Below, in pieces: positions 35,724 to 43,618 of a stretch of DNA of 50,772 bases (the first letter of the stretch is position 1; the number at the start of each line of letters is the position of its first letter). This DNA comes from an uncultured Ruminococcus sp. (GTDB lineage Bacteria > Bacillota > Clostridia > Oscillospirales > Ruminococcaceae): contig CAMKMD010000024.1 of NCBI GenBank assembly GCA_946413815.1, positions 1-50,772 of the forward strand. The letters are read 5' to 3'. The notes under the pieces are model-generated. The model ran no database searches. It was not told the origin of the DNA and saw only the letters and a list, made by a program, of their open reading frames with translations. A program made the position numbers and the translations under genes.

Positions 35724-36134
35724 CTAAGAAGTGAAGGAAGGCGGTCCGTAAAAAATCTGTATGTTATCCGGGTCAGGAGTGTATGCGGTAATCGATCCGG
35801 TGATCCCTTCCTTATCCGGCGTAACAGTCACGGCAGTGGTCTTCGTTTCCGTGGGCGCTTCTTCCGTCTCTGCTGAGGTATCGGCCGTTGTGTCCTCAGA
35901 CGTGGAGGTAACAGTCGTTGAAGTCGTAGTCTCAGTTACCTCCTCTGTTTCCTCTGAGTCCCACATGGGGCCGTATTCAGGCTGCGGCGGAGGAAAGGTT
36001 TCCAGTACGGAAGAATCTGTATCCGGCGGCGGGCCGTATACCGTTGTATAATCATCAAAGCTGTGACAGGCTGAGAAACTTGCTGCAGCAGCGAATGCGG
36101 CAGCCATAAGAATGGTTTTGTCGGTCTTCTTAAT
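35724..36134 (-). CDS. YGP-repeat protein C, short paralogue without dockerin; probable AUU start
   Basis: 136 residues if started at the ATT at 36134, giving (M)KKTDKTILMAAAFAAAAS, which matches the MKKTDKT start of proteins A and B. AAGGAGG lies nine nt upstream of that ATT, and no ATG, GTG or TTG occurs in frame there. The first ATG (36107) has no ribosome site and would remove the basic N-terminus. Three YGP motifs have Tyr at 33, 54 and 129, ending FYGPPSFTS. There is a Thr/Glu-rich linker and no dockerin. FSAC at about 20-23 resembles a lipobox, so it may be lipid-anchored. First gene of the operon behind a strong promoter. Confidence 0.75.
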   Translation of the reverse strand: MKKTDKTILMAAAFAAAASFSACHSFDDYTTVYGPPPDTDSSVLETFPPPQPEYGPMWDSEETEEVTETTTSTTVTSTSEDTTADTSAETEEAPTETKTTAVTVTPDKEGITGSITAYTPDPDNIQIFYGPPSFTS

Positions 36135-36168
36135 GGTAATTTTCCTCCTTCCGGTTATGCTTAATTAT

Positions 36169-36197
36169 ATTATACCTCTGATCCGGAAAAAAGTCAA
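36169..36197 (-). promoter_or_regulatory. Sigma-A promoter of the YGP-repeat/radical SAM operon
   Basis: Minus strand: TTGACT (36192-36197), 17 nt, perfect TATAAT (36169-36174); the leader to the ATT start is about 28 nt. An ACGG..CCGT hairpin with T and A tracts lies just upstream at 36206-36231. Confidence 0.85.
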
Positions 36198-36323
36198 TGA
36201 AATGTACGGCTTTTTTGCACAAAAAAACCGTAATACTGATGGATTTCTTTTTAAAAAGACTTGCAAAAATCGGTGATATATGGTAATATTATTATATAAA
36301 ATACTGATCAGCGGTGATAAAAG

Positions 36324-37751
36324 ATGAAACCATTTGATCCGAAGAAAATCATATCCTATCTGCGCAGCAGCGGCATAGCTGCTACGCTCACACTTATATT
36401 TCTTATGACGATCGTATCCGTAGTGTTTGCCCTTCGTATAAACTGGGTGACTGAGCAGAAATGCTACAGTGAACTGACGGCTTCTACGGCTGAGGCACGC
36501 AGCGGACTTGAGAGCAACTTCCGGTCCGATAAGGTGACTCTGCGTATGCTGGCAAAGATGCTTGCTGAGGACGAAGATCTCCGGGCCATTGAATCCGGCG
36601 GTATGCTGACGGTATACGATGTAAACAGCCTTATCTCCGAGCTCGGTATACTCACACCCGAAAACGAGATAATACGCTTCCGCGGATATACCGTCGATGC
36701 TGACGGTATCATGGACTTCTGGGAAGAGGTGGAGTACGGCGAGCATATCGGTGCCCTGCAGCCCTCGGTATCCTCTCCGGATGTCAGGGTCATCCGAAGC
36801 TTTGTGCCTATAAGGCGTAACAATACTCCCATAGGAGTACTCTATGCAGAGATGCGTCCGGCCAATATCGCAAAGATGTGGTCTCCGGAGATCTACGGCG
36901 GAAATGCCTCCTTCTGCATTATAGACCGCAGCACCGGCCAGTTCATCGTAAACAGCTGGGAGACGGACAAGGACGAGATCAGCGACCTGGGTCAGCCCGG
37001 TCTCACCTCAGAGATACTCAACGGTGAGAGCGGCTTCATGCGTCTTGACAGGGGAGACGGCACCTTCATATCCTATATGCCCATGGATATAGAGAACTGG
37101 GAGATAGCTGTTGCTGTTGACGAATCCGTAGTATTTGCCGATGCTACAACTATGCACCGTTCCCTCAGAAACTTCCTGATAGCGCAGGCTCTCCTCTTTA
37201 TCGCTTATCTTGCCTTCATGCTGTATACCACAAGGCGTTCTATCACCAATACCGAAAAGCAGGCGAACATGGATGCCCTTACAGGCCTCCAGAACCGCAA
37301 CCGCTATGAAGAATTCGTACGCGGCATCGGGGAGAAGACCAGGGGGCTGTCCTGCTTCTACATAGACGCCAACGGCCTGCATGAACTCAATAACTCACGA
37401 GGCCACCTTGCCGGTGACCAGATGCTCCGTTTCATGGCGGATGCCCTGAAGGTCGCTTTCGGCGAGGAGACGGTCTACCGTATAGGCGGAGATGAGTTCG
37501 TGGTGTTCCAGTACGGAAAGGATTTCAAGGAGCTCCGCAAGAAGATGCGGCAGGTGCAGGTAGAGATGGTGCGAAACGACTACCATGCCTCCGCCGGACT
37601 CTGTATGTTTGAAGAAGTCTCTACTGTCAAGGAAATGATAAAGACCGCCGAGGAGAGGATGTATGCCTCGAAGAAGCGGTACTATGATGAAAGAGGACTC
37701 AGTCTCCGCAGCAGCGCTCCTGAAGAGGACGGAGAGGAGGCGGGAGTATGA
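36324..37751 (+). CDS. Membrane diguanylate cyclase with extracellular Cache-like sensor
   Basis: 475 residues. A first membrane helix (about 18-38), an extracellular Cache-like sensor (about 45-275, with VIRSFVPIRRNNTPIGVLYAEM and GFMRLDRGDGTFISYMPM) and a second helix (about 285-305) are followed by a GGDEF domain (about 320-460) with an intact RIGGDEFVVF. It makes cyclic di-GMP in response to an outside ligand. Its stop overlaps the start of a binding lipoprotein gene by four bases (ATGA), suggesting that lipoprotein supplies the signal. Divergent from the YGP-repeat operon. Confidence 0.9.
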   Translation: MKPFDPKKIISYLRSSGIAATLTLIFLMTIVSVVFALRINWVTEQKCYSELTASTAEARSGLESNFRSDKVTLRMLAKMLAEDEDLRAIESGGMLTVYDVNSLISELGILTPENEIIRFRGYTVDADGIMDFWEEVEYGEHIGALQPSVSSPDVRVIRSFVPIRRNNTPIGVLYAEMRPANIAKMWSPEIYGGNASFCIIDRSTGQFIVNSWETDKDEISDLGQPGLTSEILNGESGFMRLDRGDGTFISYMPMDIENWEIAVAVDESVVFADATTMHRSLRNFLIAQALLFIAYLAFMLYTTRRSITNTEKQANMDALTGLQNRNRYEEFVRGIGEKTRGLSCFYIDANGLHELNNSRGHLAGDQMLRFMADALKVAFGEETVYRIGGDEFVVFQYGKDFKELRKKMRQVQVEMVRNDYHASAGLCMFEEVSTVKEMIKTAEERMYASKKRYYDERGLSLRSSAPEEDGEEAGV

Positions 37752-39643
37752 AAAAGAAGCAGCTTTTCTCCCTCGTCCTGACGGCGGCAGTATTCCTGTC
37801 AGCCTGCAGTACTGCACCGCAGCAAAGCGGCAGCAGCCCTGAGACTTCTGAGACTGACACCACCCTCCGGCTGATATATGCAGGGGAGGCGGAGACACTG
37901 AACTATCTGAAGACCGATGCCTGGAACGACGCAGTCATATCCGCAAACACCATCGACTGCCTTGTGGATTACGATACCTACGGCAATATCATCCCCGGTC
38001 TCGCCGAAAGCTGGACGAGCAGCGATGATATGAAGACCTGGACCTTTACCCTCCGCAGCGATATTCACTGGCTGGACTGGCAGGGGCAGTATTATGCGGA
38101 CGTGACGGCGGACGACTGGGTGGCGGCGGCGGAGTATGTGAACAACGCTGCCAATGATTCACATTGCAGGTATATCTATTCAACAGGCTCCGTGATAAAG
38201 AATGCGGAGGCCTACTACAACTTTACGGCTTCACAATCCGGAAACAGCAGGATATCCGCGGAGAAAATGCGGCCGGAGGATATCGGAGTATCAGCTCCCG
38301 ATTCAAGGACTCTCGTCTTCACTCTTGAGCAGCCCTGCCCCTTCTTCCTGAGCGTTCTGTCCTATACCGCCTTTATGCCGGTATGCCGGAGCTTCCTCAG
38401 GGACTGCGGCGACAGCTTCGCCTGTGACAATCAGCATCTGCTCTATAACGGAGCCTATATACTATCCGAGTATGTCCCCGGACAGAAGCAGATACTCACC
38501 GCCTCGCCCGATTACTGGGACGGCGGGAATGTACATCTTGAACGCATAGAGAGGATATACGACCCCGATGCCTATACGGTACAGGGGCAGATGTACCTCA
38601 GCGGACAGATAGACCGGGCGCAGATAGGCTCAGATATGCTTGAGGCCTGGATGAGCGACAGAAAAACACGGGACCTTGTCCACCCTTCACGCCCGAACGG
38701 CTCCTTCAGCTATTTCTACGCCTTCAACTTCGCCCCTTCCTTCGGCAGCGAATATGAGCCGGAGAACTGGCGGAAGGCTGTTGCAAATGAGCATTTCCGC
38801 CTGTCGCTGGCCTGTGCCCTGGATACACAGGGGATATGCGGCATCTACGACCCCTACGACCCCGAACGCCTTGTAACAAGGACTGTGACACCCTATGGCT
38901 TTGCCTCGGTAAAGAACAGAGATTATACCGAGAGCCTGCCTCTTTCCACAGTAGTGGCGAGCGGTATGTTTGACAGAGACCGTGCCCTCCGCGAGAAGGA
39001 GAGAGCACTGAAGGAGCTTGAAAATGACGGCGTTGAGCTGCCTGTAAAGGTGCTGATGCCGTATAATCCCTCAGTCATCAACTGGGATATCGAGGCCTCC
39101 ATGGTGGAATGCAGTCTTGAAGAAACTCTCGGCACCGATTATATCGATATCATCGCCGTGGCCGGACCCGAGACCGGTTTCCTCTCGAAGGTGCGCAGGT
39201 CAGGTGCCTTCGCTTTTATGAAATGCAACTGGGGCGCAGACTATACCGACCCGCTCACATGGACGAATCCCTTTGCTGAGAACAATAGCTACGTGTTCTG
39301 GGATAAGTCTTCCGACAGCGGTGTAAGAGAGCTCTTTGACAGATGGAAGTCCCTTGTGGATGACGCATCAGTGATATTTGACAATGATGACAGACGCTTC
39401 AATATATTCGCACAGGCCGAGGACATCATCATTGAGCACGCTGTGGCTGTGCCGTGCAATATTTCTGTCGATGACGGGTATGTAGCCTCAAAGCTCGACC
39501 CCTTCGAGGGAGAGTATGCCCCCAACGGCGTAGCAGACCTGAGATATAAGCGGTATACAAAGAAGAACAGTTCCATGAGCCGCGCAAGGTATGACGAAGC
39601 ACTGAAAAAGTGGGAACAGGAGCGCAAGGACTCCGGCAGATAG
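37748..39643 (+). CDS. Oligopeptide-type solute-binding lipoprotein (family 5)
   Basis: 631 residues. The lipoprotein signal MKKKQLFSLVLTAAVFLSAC has a clear lipobox LSAC. The family 5 binding-protein pattern follows: LRLIYAGEAETLNYL, LVDYDTYGNIIPGLAESWTSSDDMKTWTFTLRSDIHW and SYTAFMPV. No permease or ATPase genes are adjacent. Translational coupling to a Cache/GGDEF gene suggests it works as a ligand-presenting partner for signalling, not only for uptake; this is inference. It ends in a charged helical stretch. Confidence 0.88.
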   Translation: MKKKQLFSLVLTAAVFLSACSTAPQQSGSSPETSETDTTLRLIYAGEAETLNYLKTDAWNDAVISANTIDCLVDYDTYGNIIPGLAESWTSSDDMKTWTFTLRSDIHWLDWQGQYYADVTADDWVAAAEYVNNAANDSHCRYIYSTGSVIKNAEAYYNFTASQSGNSRISAEKMRPEDIGVSAPDSRTLVFTLEQPCPFFLSVLSYTAFMPVCRSFLRDCGDSFACDNQHLLYNGAYILSEYVPGQKQILTASPDYWDGGNVHLERIERIYDPDAYTVQGQMYLSGQIDRAQIGSDMLEAWMSDRKTRDLVHPSRPNGSFSYFYAFNFAPSFGSEYEPENWRKAVANEHFRLSLACALDTQGICGIYDPYDPERLVTRTVTPYGFASVKNRDYTESLPLSTVVASGMFDRDRALREKERALKELENDGVELPVKVLMPYNPSVINWDIEASMVECSLEETLGTDYIDIIAVAGPETGFLSKVRRSGAFAFMKCNWGADYTDPLTWTNPFAENNSYVFWDKSSDSGVRELFDRWKSLVDDASVIFDNDDRRFNIFAQAEDIIIEHAVAVPCNISVDDGYVASKLDPFEGEYAPNGVADLRYKRYTKKNSSMSRARYDEALKKWEQERKDSGR

Positions 39644-39645
39644 AC

Positions 39646-39780
39646 ATTGGGGCTCTGCCCCTGCGCCTCTCCGGACTCTCATTTCAGAATCCACCCTCCC
39701 CGTTTAAGGGGAGGGTGGATTTTGCAGCGGGATACCAAAGGGAAGGATCACTCTGGCGGGGTCTGAGGGCAGAGCCATCA
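39646..39780. repeat. Intergenic hairpin repeat, copy 4
   Basis: It aligns with copy 2 (26913-27024) end to end. The long stem is AATCCACCCTCCCC/GGGGAGGGTGGATT; against copy 2 one C-G pair has become A-T, keeping the pairing. The shared core is GGACTCTCATTTCA, and TTTTGCAGCGGGAT follows the stem in both copies. Confidence 0.75.
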
Positions 39781-39803
39781 GTGTCGTTCTTTCCGGAGAT
39801 GCC

Positions 39804-39832
39804 TTGACAAAGGGGCGGAAGTGTGATAAAAT
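39804..39832 (+). promoter_or_regulatory. Sigma-A promoter of the Fur-family gene
   Basis: TTGACA (39804-39809), 17 nt, TAAAAT (39827-39832) with TGTGA before the -10. A possible AT-rich operator (ATAATTAT) lies just downstream near 39845. Confidence 0.8.
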
Positions 39833-39868
39833 GTCAATTCGGGAATAATTATCGATTCAGGAGGACTT

Positions 39869-40297
39869 ATGAAACGGGATCAAGGATATAACACCAAGCA
39901 GAAGGAAAAGCTCATCAGCTTCCTTGTGGCGAATAAGAGCAAGCATACAAATGTGCAGGAGATAAGTGCCTTTCTGAGCTCCGAGGGTACTCCGGTGGGT
40001 ACGGCCACGATCTACCGCCAGCTTGACAGGCTTGTCGAGAACGGAGTCGTGCGCAAGTACGCCTTTGACGGTAAGACCGGTGCGTGTTATCAGTATATAG
40101 ACGAATCCATGGAATGCCATGAGCATTTCCATCTCAAATGCCTTGTCTGCGGAAAGCTGATACACCTTGACTGCGGCCATCTCGGAGAAATACGTGAACA
40201 TATCGCAGAGCAGCACGGCTTTATCATCGACACTTCACAGACCGTATTCTACGGTACCTGTGCTGAGTGTACAGGAAAGGAAAAAACGGAGGACTGA
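39869..40297 (+). CDS. Fur family metal-responsive transcriptional regulator
   Basis: 142 residues. The N-terminal winged helix has GTATIYRQLDRLVENGVVRKY, and the dimer/metal domain has HEHFHLKCLVCGKLIHLDC and a second CAEC pair, forming the Cys4 structural zinc site. Whether it is Fur, Zur or PerR cannot be decided from sequence alone. GGAGG precedes the ATG. Its stop lies inside a hairpin terminator, and a short possible gene faces it. Confidence 0.9.
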   Translation: MKRDQGYNTKQKEKLISFLVANKSKHTNVQEISAFLSSEGTPVGTATIYRQLDRLVENGVVRKYAFDGKTGACYQYIDESMECHEHFHLKCLVCGKLIHLDCGHLGEIREHIAEQHGFIIDTSQTVFYGTCAECTGKEKTED

Positions 40298-40316
40298 TTC
40301 AGTCCTCCGGTTTCCA
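40285..40316 (+). terminator. Terminator of the Fur-family gene
   Basis: Stem ACGGAGGACT (40286-40295) with AGTCCTCCGG (40301-40310), then TTT; it includes the fur stop codon. Confidence 0.7.
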
Positions 40317-40406
40317 GATGCGCACCTCTTCGCTTTCGTCCGGGGCTGGTGCATCAGCGGACGCAGAGCTTCCGGGTACGTATATCTTCATATCCTCATC
40401 ATCCAT
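40299..40406 (-). CDS. Possible 35-residue peptide facing the Fur-family gene
   Basis: 35 codons starting MDDEDMKIYVPGSS and ending EVRIWKPED, with GGGGTG before the ATG. It fills an otherwise empty 150-nt gap. It is acidic and has no signal peptide. No clear promoter was found, and its stop lies in the fur terminator. No family is recognised; it may be chance. Confidence 0.3.
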   Translation of the reverse strand: MDDEDMKIYVPGSSASADAPAPDESEEVRIWKPED

Positions 40407-40451
40407 GGACTCACCCCTAATGTATTATTCCCGTCAGGAGAAGTGATATAC

Positions 40452-40931
40452 ATGAAACTACGTAAAGCAATGACATATACAGGAGCAGCAGACATTCTTT
40501 CGCTGTTCATCGCATTTACCCTCGCAGTATCAGGCAGGCCGGCGTTCAGGATCGCCAGTGTGTTCTGTACAGTGGGGATTCTTTTTTGCCTTATGGCGGC
40601 TCTTGCCGTCAAAACTGCCGAATATGAAGCAGGGCGGGAAAGCGCAAAGAAAGGAAGAATGCCTGAGCCGGCGCTTACAGGTATATACGTCAGTATTGTA
40701 CCTGTTATCAGCTGGATCCTGCTCTGCATCAGCCGGAAATACTTCCCGGGATACTTCCTTGTACACAAGCTGCTGAATGCCAGTTTCATACAGATATACA
40801 ATCTTATGACGCCTGCGCTTAGTTCATCTGAACTCACAAACGGACAGCTCGCTCTCATGGGGCTGCCTGCACTTGTGCCGGGGGCGTTCTTCATAGCGTC
40901 ATACATTTTTATTAACAGGAGAAGAAAGTAA
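40452..40931 (+). CDS. Hypothetical integral membrane protein
   Basis: 159 residues with about four hydrophobic helices (about 10-30, 35-55, 75-95 and 130-152) and a basic C-terminus INRRRK. No family recognised. The ATG at 40452 follows AGGAG by eleven nt; the open frame extends upstream across the Fur-family gene but that part is a chance frame. It precedes the AEC transporter gene by nine nt, so the two are likely co-transcribed. Confidence 0.7.
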   Translation: MKLRKAMTYTGAADILSLFIAFTLAVSGRPAFRIASVFCTVGILFCLMAALAVKTAEYEAGRESAKKGRMPEPALTGIYVSIVPVISWILLCISRKYFPGYFLVHKLLNASFIQIYNLMTPALSSSELTNGQLALMGLPALVPGAFFIASYIFINRRRK

Positions 40932-40940
40932 GGAGAAGAT

Positions 40941-41888
40941 ATGTCAGGTATAATACTTCATCAGACCATAGTAATGCTGCTGCTCATGCTCGTCGGAGCA
41001 CTCTGCCGGAAGACAGGGATAGTCAGCAGCGCAGCGAACAAGGAGCTCTCCTCCTTCGTCATACAGATAGTCAATCCGGCGGTCATATTCATGTCCTATC
41101 AGGCGGACTATGAGACACGCCTTGTACGTAACCTGCTGATATGCTTTGCGCTTTCAGCGGCAGTCATGGGCGTCATGATAGCCTGTGCCTATATCCTTGT
41201 TCCGAAGAAGGAGGGGAGGGAGACTGCGATAGAGCGTTTCTCCTCCATCTATTCCAACTGCGGCTTCATGGGCATACCTCTTGTGAACTCTCTTTTCGGA
41301 AGCGAGGGCGTTTTCTACCTCACCGCCTTCATAACCGTGTTCAACATAGTCGTGTGGACTCACGGACTTATCATGCTCACGGGTGAACGGGATATGAAGA
41401 AGCTCATCAAGGTCTTCTGCTCGCCGACTATCATATCCATCTTCCTCGGTATAGCCTGCTTCTTCCTGAGGATACGTCTGCCGGAGATGCCATCGGCGGC
41501 TCTGAACTACATCACAGCACTCAATACACCCCTTGCCATGATAGTATCAGGAATTACCATGTCGGAGACTCATTTAAGTACTGTACTTAAACAATCCGGG
41601 GTGTATAGAGTGTGCTTAATTAAACTAATTGTTATACCGATTGTAGTATCGGCCCTCCTTTCACTGACTGCTCTGATACCTGTTGACGAGAAGGTGCGAC
41701 TCACCATTTTGGTGGCTGCATCCGCACCTCCTGCGGCTGTATGCACTCTTCAGTGTCTTAAATATGGCAAGAATTCCCTGTATGCTTCCGAGATCTTCAC
41801 TGCCGGAACTATACTTTCGGTAATTACCCTTCCTCTCATTGTTAAGGTTACAGAAACTTTAACAAAAATGATATTATTTGTTTGTTAA
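40941..41888 (+). CDS. AEC family transporter (auxin efflux carrier type permease)
   Basis: 315 residues with about ten hydrophobic helices in two halves, standard for the AEC family. NPAVIFMSYQ, YSNCGFMGIPLVNSLFGSEGVFYLT and LVAASAPPAAVCTLQ are conserved family segments. Bacterial members export or exchange dicarboxylates such as malate; the substrate here is unknown. GGAGA precedes the ATG. The last third (from about 41570) is more AT-rich than the first two thirds. Confidence 0.9.
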   Translation: MSGIILHQTIVMLLLMLVGALCRKTGIVSSAANKELSSFVIQIVNPAVIFMSYQADYETRLVRNLLICFALSAAVMGVMIACAYILVPKKEGRETAIERFSSIYSNCGFMGIPLVNSLFGSEGVFYLTAFITVFNIVVWTHGLIMLTGERDMKKLIKVFCSPTIISIFLGIACFFLRIRLPEMPSAALNYITALNTPLAMIVSGITMSETHLSTVLKQSGVYRVCLIKLIVIPIVVSALLSLTALIPVDEKVRLTILVAASAPPAAVCTLQCLKYGKNSLYASEIFTAGTILSVITLPLIVKVTETLTKMILFVC

Positions 41889-41923
41889 TAACGCTGATTT
41901 TTCATTTTAAAGATAAATAATGT

Positions 41924-41951
41924 TTGCAATTTGATAAAAATGTGTTATAAT
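41924..41951 (+). promoter_or_regulatory. Promoter of the ROK-like regulator
   Basis: TTGCAA (41924-41929), 16 nt, TATAAT (41946-41951) with TGTG before the -10. The leader to the start is about 135 nt of AT-rich sequence. Confidence 0.65.
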
Positions 41952-42094
41952 AAGAATAGACATTAAGACAATTGCTTTAAATAACATGGTCTTAATTTTT
42001 TATCAGCCTTGGTTTTAATCCGTAAATGCTATACTTAAATACAATGCTAACCGGATTGAAATACATTAAATTATTTTTGGAATGGAGAATTAGC

Positions 42095-43315
42095 ATGGAA
42101 AAAAGAGGAATCAGCAAACTCGATCTCAAGCGCCGCAACCGTATGCAGATACTCAGGGTCATAAGGGAAGCAGGCCCCATATCAAGAGTCGATGTTGCAA
42201 GCGCTCTGGAGATCACCAGAGCAGCAGTTACTATCATCACTAATGAGATGATAGAAGAGGGAGTACTTGTGGAGATCGGTGAAGCGCCTGTAAACACCGA
42301 GAAGCTCCAGAAGGGAAGAAGAAAGATACTCATAGATATCAATGTAAACAGCCGTTTTGCACTCGGTGCTACAGTTGATGAGAAGGAAGTCAGCATCGGA
42401 CTTACAAACCTCAACTCTGAGGTCCTTGACAAGTCCAGCATGGTAATTGATGAGAGAACAACAAGCAAGGATATCATCAATTACATAATAAAGACCAGCA
42501 ACACCATGATCGAGAACAGCGCCCTCACAAAGGACAAGATCCTCGGCCTCGGTGTAGGCGTTGTACCCTCCATGTGGGGCAAGCTGAAGATATTCTACAA
42601 GGACGGCGTACTGGATTTCACAAACTTCATCGAGAAGCTCCAGAGCGGCCTTGACGTAGATATCCACTGCGGCAACGCTATCGGTCTTATGGCTCTTGCA
42701 AGCAATGATTTCCGCATCCAGAACGGCTACCAGACAAATACAGCCTTCCTGCACAACGGCAATCAGGTAAACCTTGCTATCGTTAACAAGAACGAGCTGT
42801 CCAACGACTATATCTCCTATACTTCCATGATCGAGAAGTATATCGTAAATCCCGACGGCAAGGCATACGAGGGATACCCCAACGGCTCCGTAAAGGCAGA
42901 GCTCTCACGTACAGCTATGCTCAGTGCATTCTACGAGATCTACTCCAAGGACAAGACACCTATGCTTTACGAGCTGACTGAGGGAGACAAGAGCAAGATC
43001 AATACAGATACTGTATTCGCAGCTCTTCTCCGCGGCGAGGAGCCTGTAAAGGCAGTTGTTGACGGCCTTATCGCAAAGTACACTGTACTTATCAACAACC
43101 TTGCTATCAGCCACTTTGCAAAGAAGATAGTTCTCCACAACTATCACCTCAACGAGAAGCAGTTTGACTACATCAAGCGTGAGATGATCCGTCTTGTAAG
43201 CGAGGAGATCGCTGACAGGGTAGTGCTCAGCAAGCTTGACGGAAAGAATAATTTCCTCGGCGGATGCGCACTTATCATCCAGGATAACTTCTTCGTAAGA
43301 GGCGGTATGCAGTAA
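42095..43315 (+). CDS. ROK-family-like transcriptional regulator lacking the zinc site
   Basis: 406 residues. The N-terminal winged helix (about 1-75, RNRMQILRVIREAGPISRVDVASALEITRAAVTIITNEMI) is followed by an actin-like ROK fold (about 85-400; LGLGVGVVPSMW). In classical ROK regulators the sugar-binding Asp sits in NDANAA and a zinc site is formed by CxCGxxGC; here the matching regions read GNAIGLMALA and KAYEGYPNGSVKAE, so both are lost. It may bind a different ligand or have lost ligand control. GGAG lies seven nt before the ATG at 42095. Followed by a terminator. Confidence 0.82.
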   Translation: MEKRGISKLDLKRRNRMQILRVIREAGPISRVDVASALEITRAAVTIITNEMIEEGVLVEIGEAPVNTEKLQKGRRKILIDINVNSRFALGATVDEKEVSIGLTNLNSEVLDKSSMVIDERTTSKDIINYIIKTSNTMIENSALTKDKILGLGVGVVPSMWGKLKIFYKDGVLDFTNFIEKLQSGLDVDIHCGNAIGLMALASNDFRIQNGYQTNTAFLHNGNQVNLAIVNKNELSNDYISYTSMIEKYIVNPDGKAYEGYPNGSVKAELSRTAMLSAFYEIYSKDKTPMLYELTEGDKSKINTDTVFAALLRGEEPVKAVVDGLIAKYTVLINNLAISHFAKKIVLHNYHLNEKQFDYIKREMIRLVSEEIADRVVLSKLDGKNNFLGGCALIIQDNFFVRGGMQ

Positions 43316-43351
43316 GATACCGGATATAGAAAAATAGAAAACATGAAAAAA

Positions 43352-43388
43352 GCGGCCCTGAGATAGACATATCCCAGGGCGCATTTTT
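43352..43388 (+). terminator. Terminator after the ROK-like gene
   Basis: Stem GCCCTG/CAGGGC (43355-43360 with 43375-43380), followed by GCATTTTTAT. Confidence 0.75.
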
Positions 43389-43397
43389 ATGGGCATG

Positions 43398-43428
43398 AAA
43401 AACGGGAGGCATAAAGCCTCCCGTCAGT
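43398..43428 (-). terminator. Terminator of the pspA operon
   Basis: Perfect nine-base-pair stem ACGGGAGGC/GCCTCCCGT (43402-43410 with 43416-43424), on the minus strand followed by TTTT. Confidence 0.85.
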
Positions 43429-43435
43429 ATTTTTA

Positions 43436-43606
43436 TCAGACTCCGCAGTCCTCATAATCCTTCCATTGTTCGAGGTAAACTCTGTTGCTCCAGCTCTTGT
43501 AGAGTATATAGAGTATAGAGCTTGCCGCTATGAATACAGCTCCGACAATGGGAAGGAACATACTCAGGACTTTGTGCGGAGTGATAGCATCTTTTTTGCT
43601 GTTCAT
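43436..43606 (-). CDS. Small membrane protein downstream of pspA
   Basis: 56 residues starting MNSKKDAITPHKVL, with one hydrophobic helix (about 15-36: MFLPIVGAVFIAASSILYILY) and a polar tail NRVYLEQWKDYEDCGV. AAGAAGG lies six nt before the ATG and overlaps the pspA stop region. It sits between the pspA stop and the terminator, so it is a real operon member. It may anchor or sense for PspA, as PspB/PspC do in other systems, but shows no homology I recognise. Confidence 0.75.
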   Translation of the reverse strand: MNSKKDAITPHKVLSMFLPIVGAVFIAASSILYILYKSWSNRVYLEQWKDYEDCGV

Positions 43607-43618
43607 ATAAAACCTTCT

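Noticed and set aside
33600..36060. Regularly spaced near-identical DNA words (coding Tyr-Gly-Pro) resembling a CRISPR or tandem repeat array
   Set aside because: The words are in frame in three open reading frames, vary at third codon positions and have unequal spacing; they are protein repeats.
40167..40451. Long plus-strand frame extending upstream of the 159-residue membrane protein across the Fur-family gene
   Set aside because: Overlaps the well-supported Fur-family gene in another frame; the ATG at 40452 has a ribosome site and starts the hydrophobic protein.
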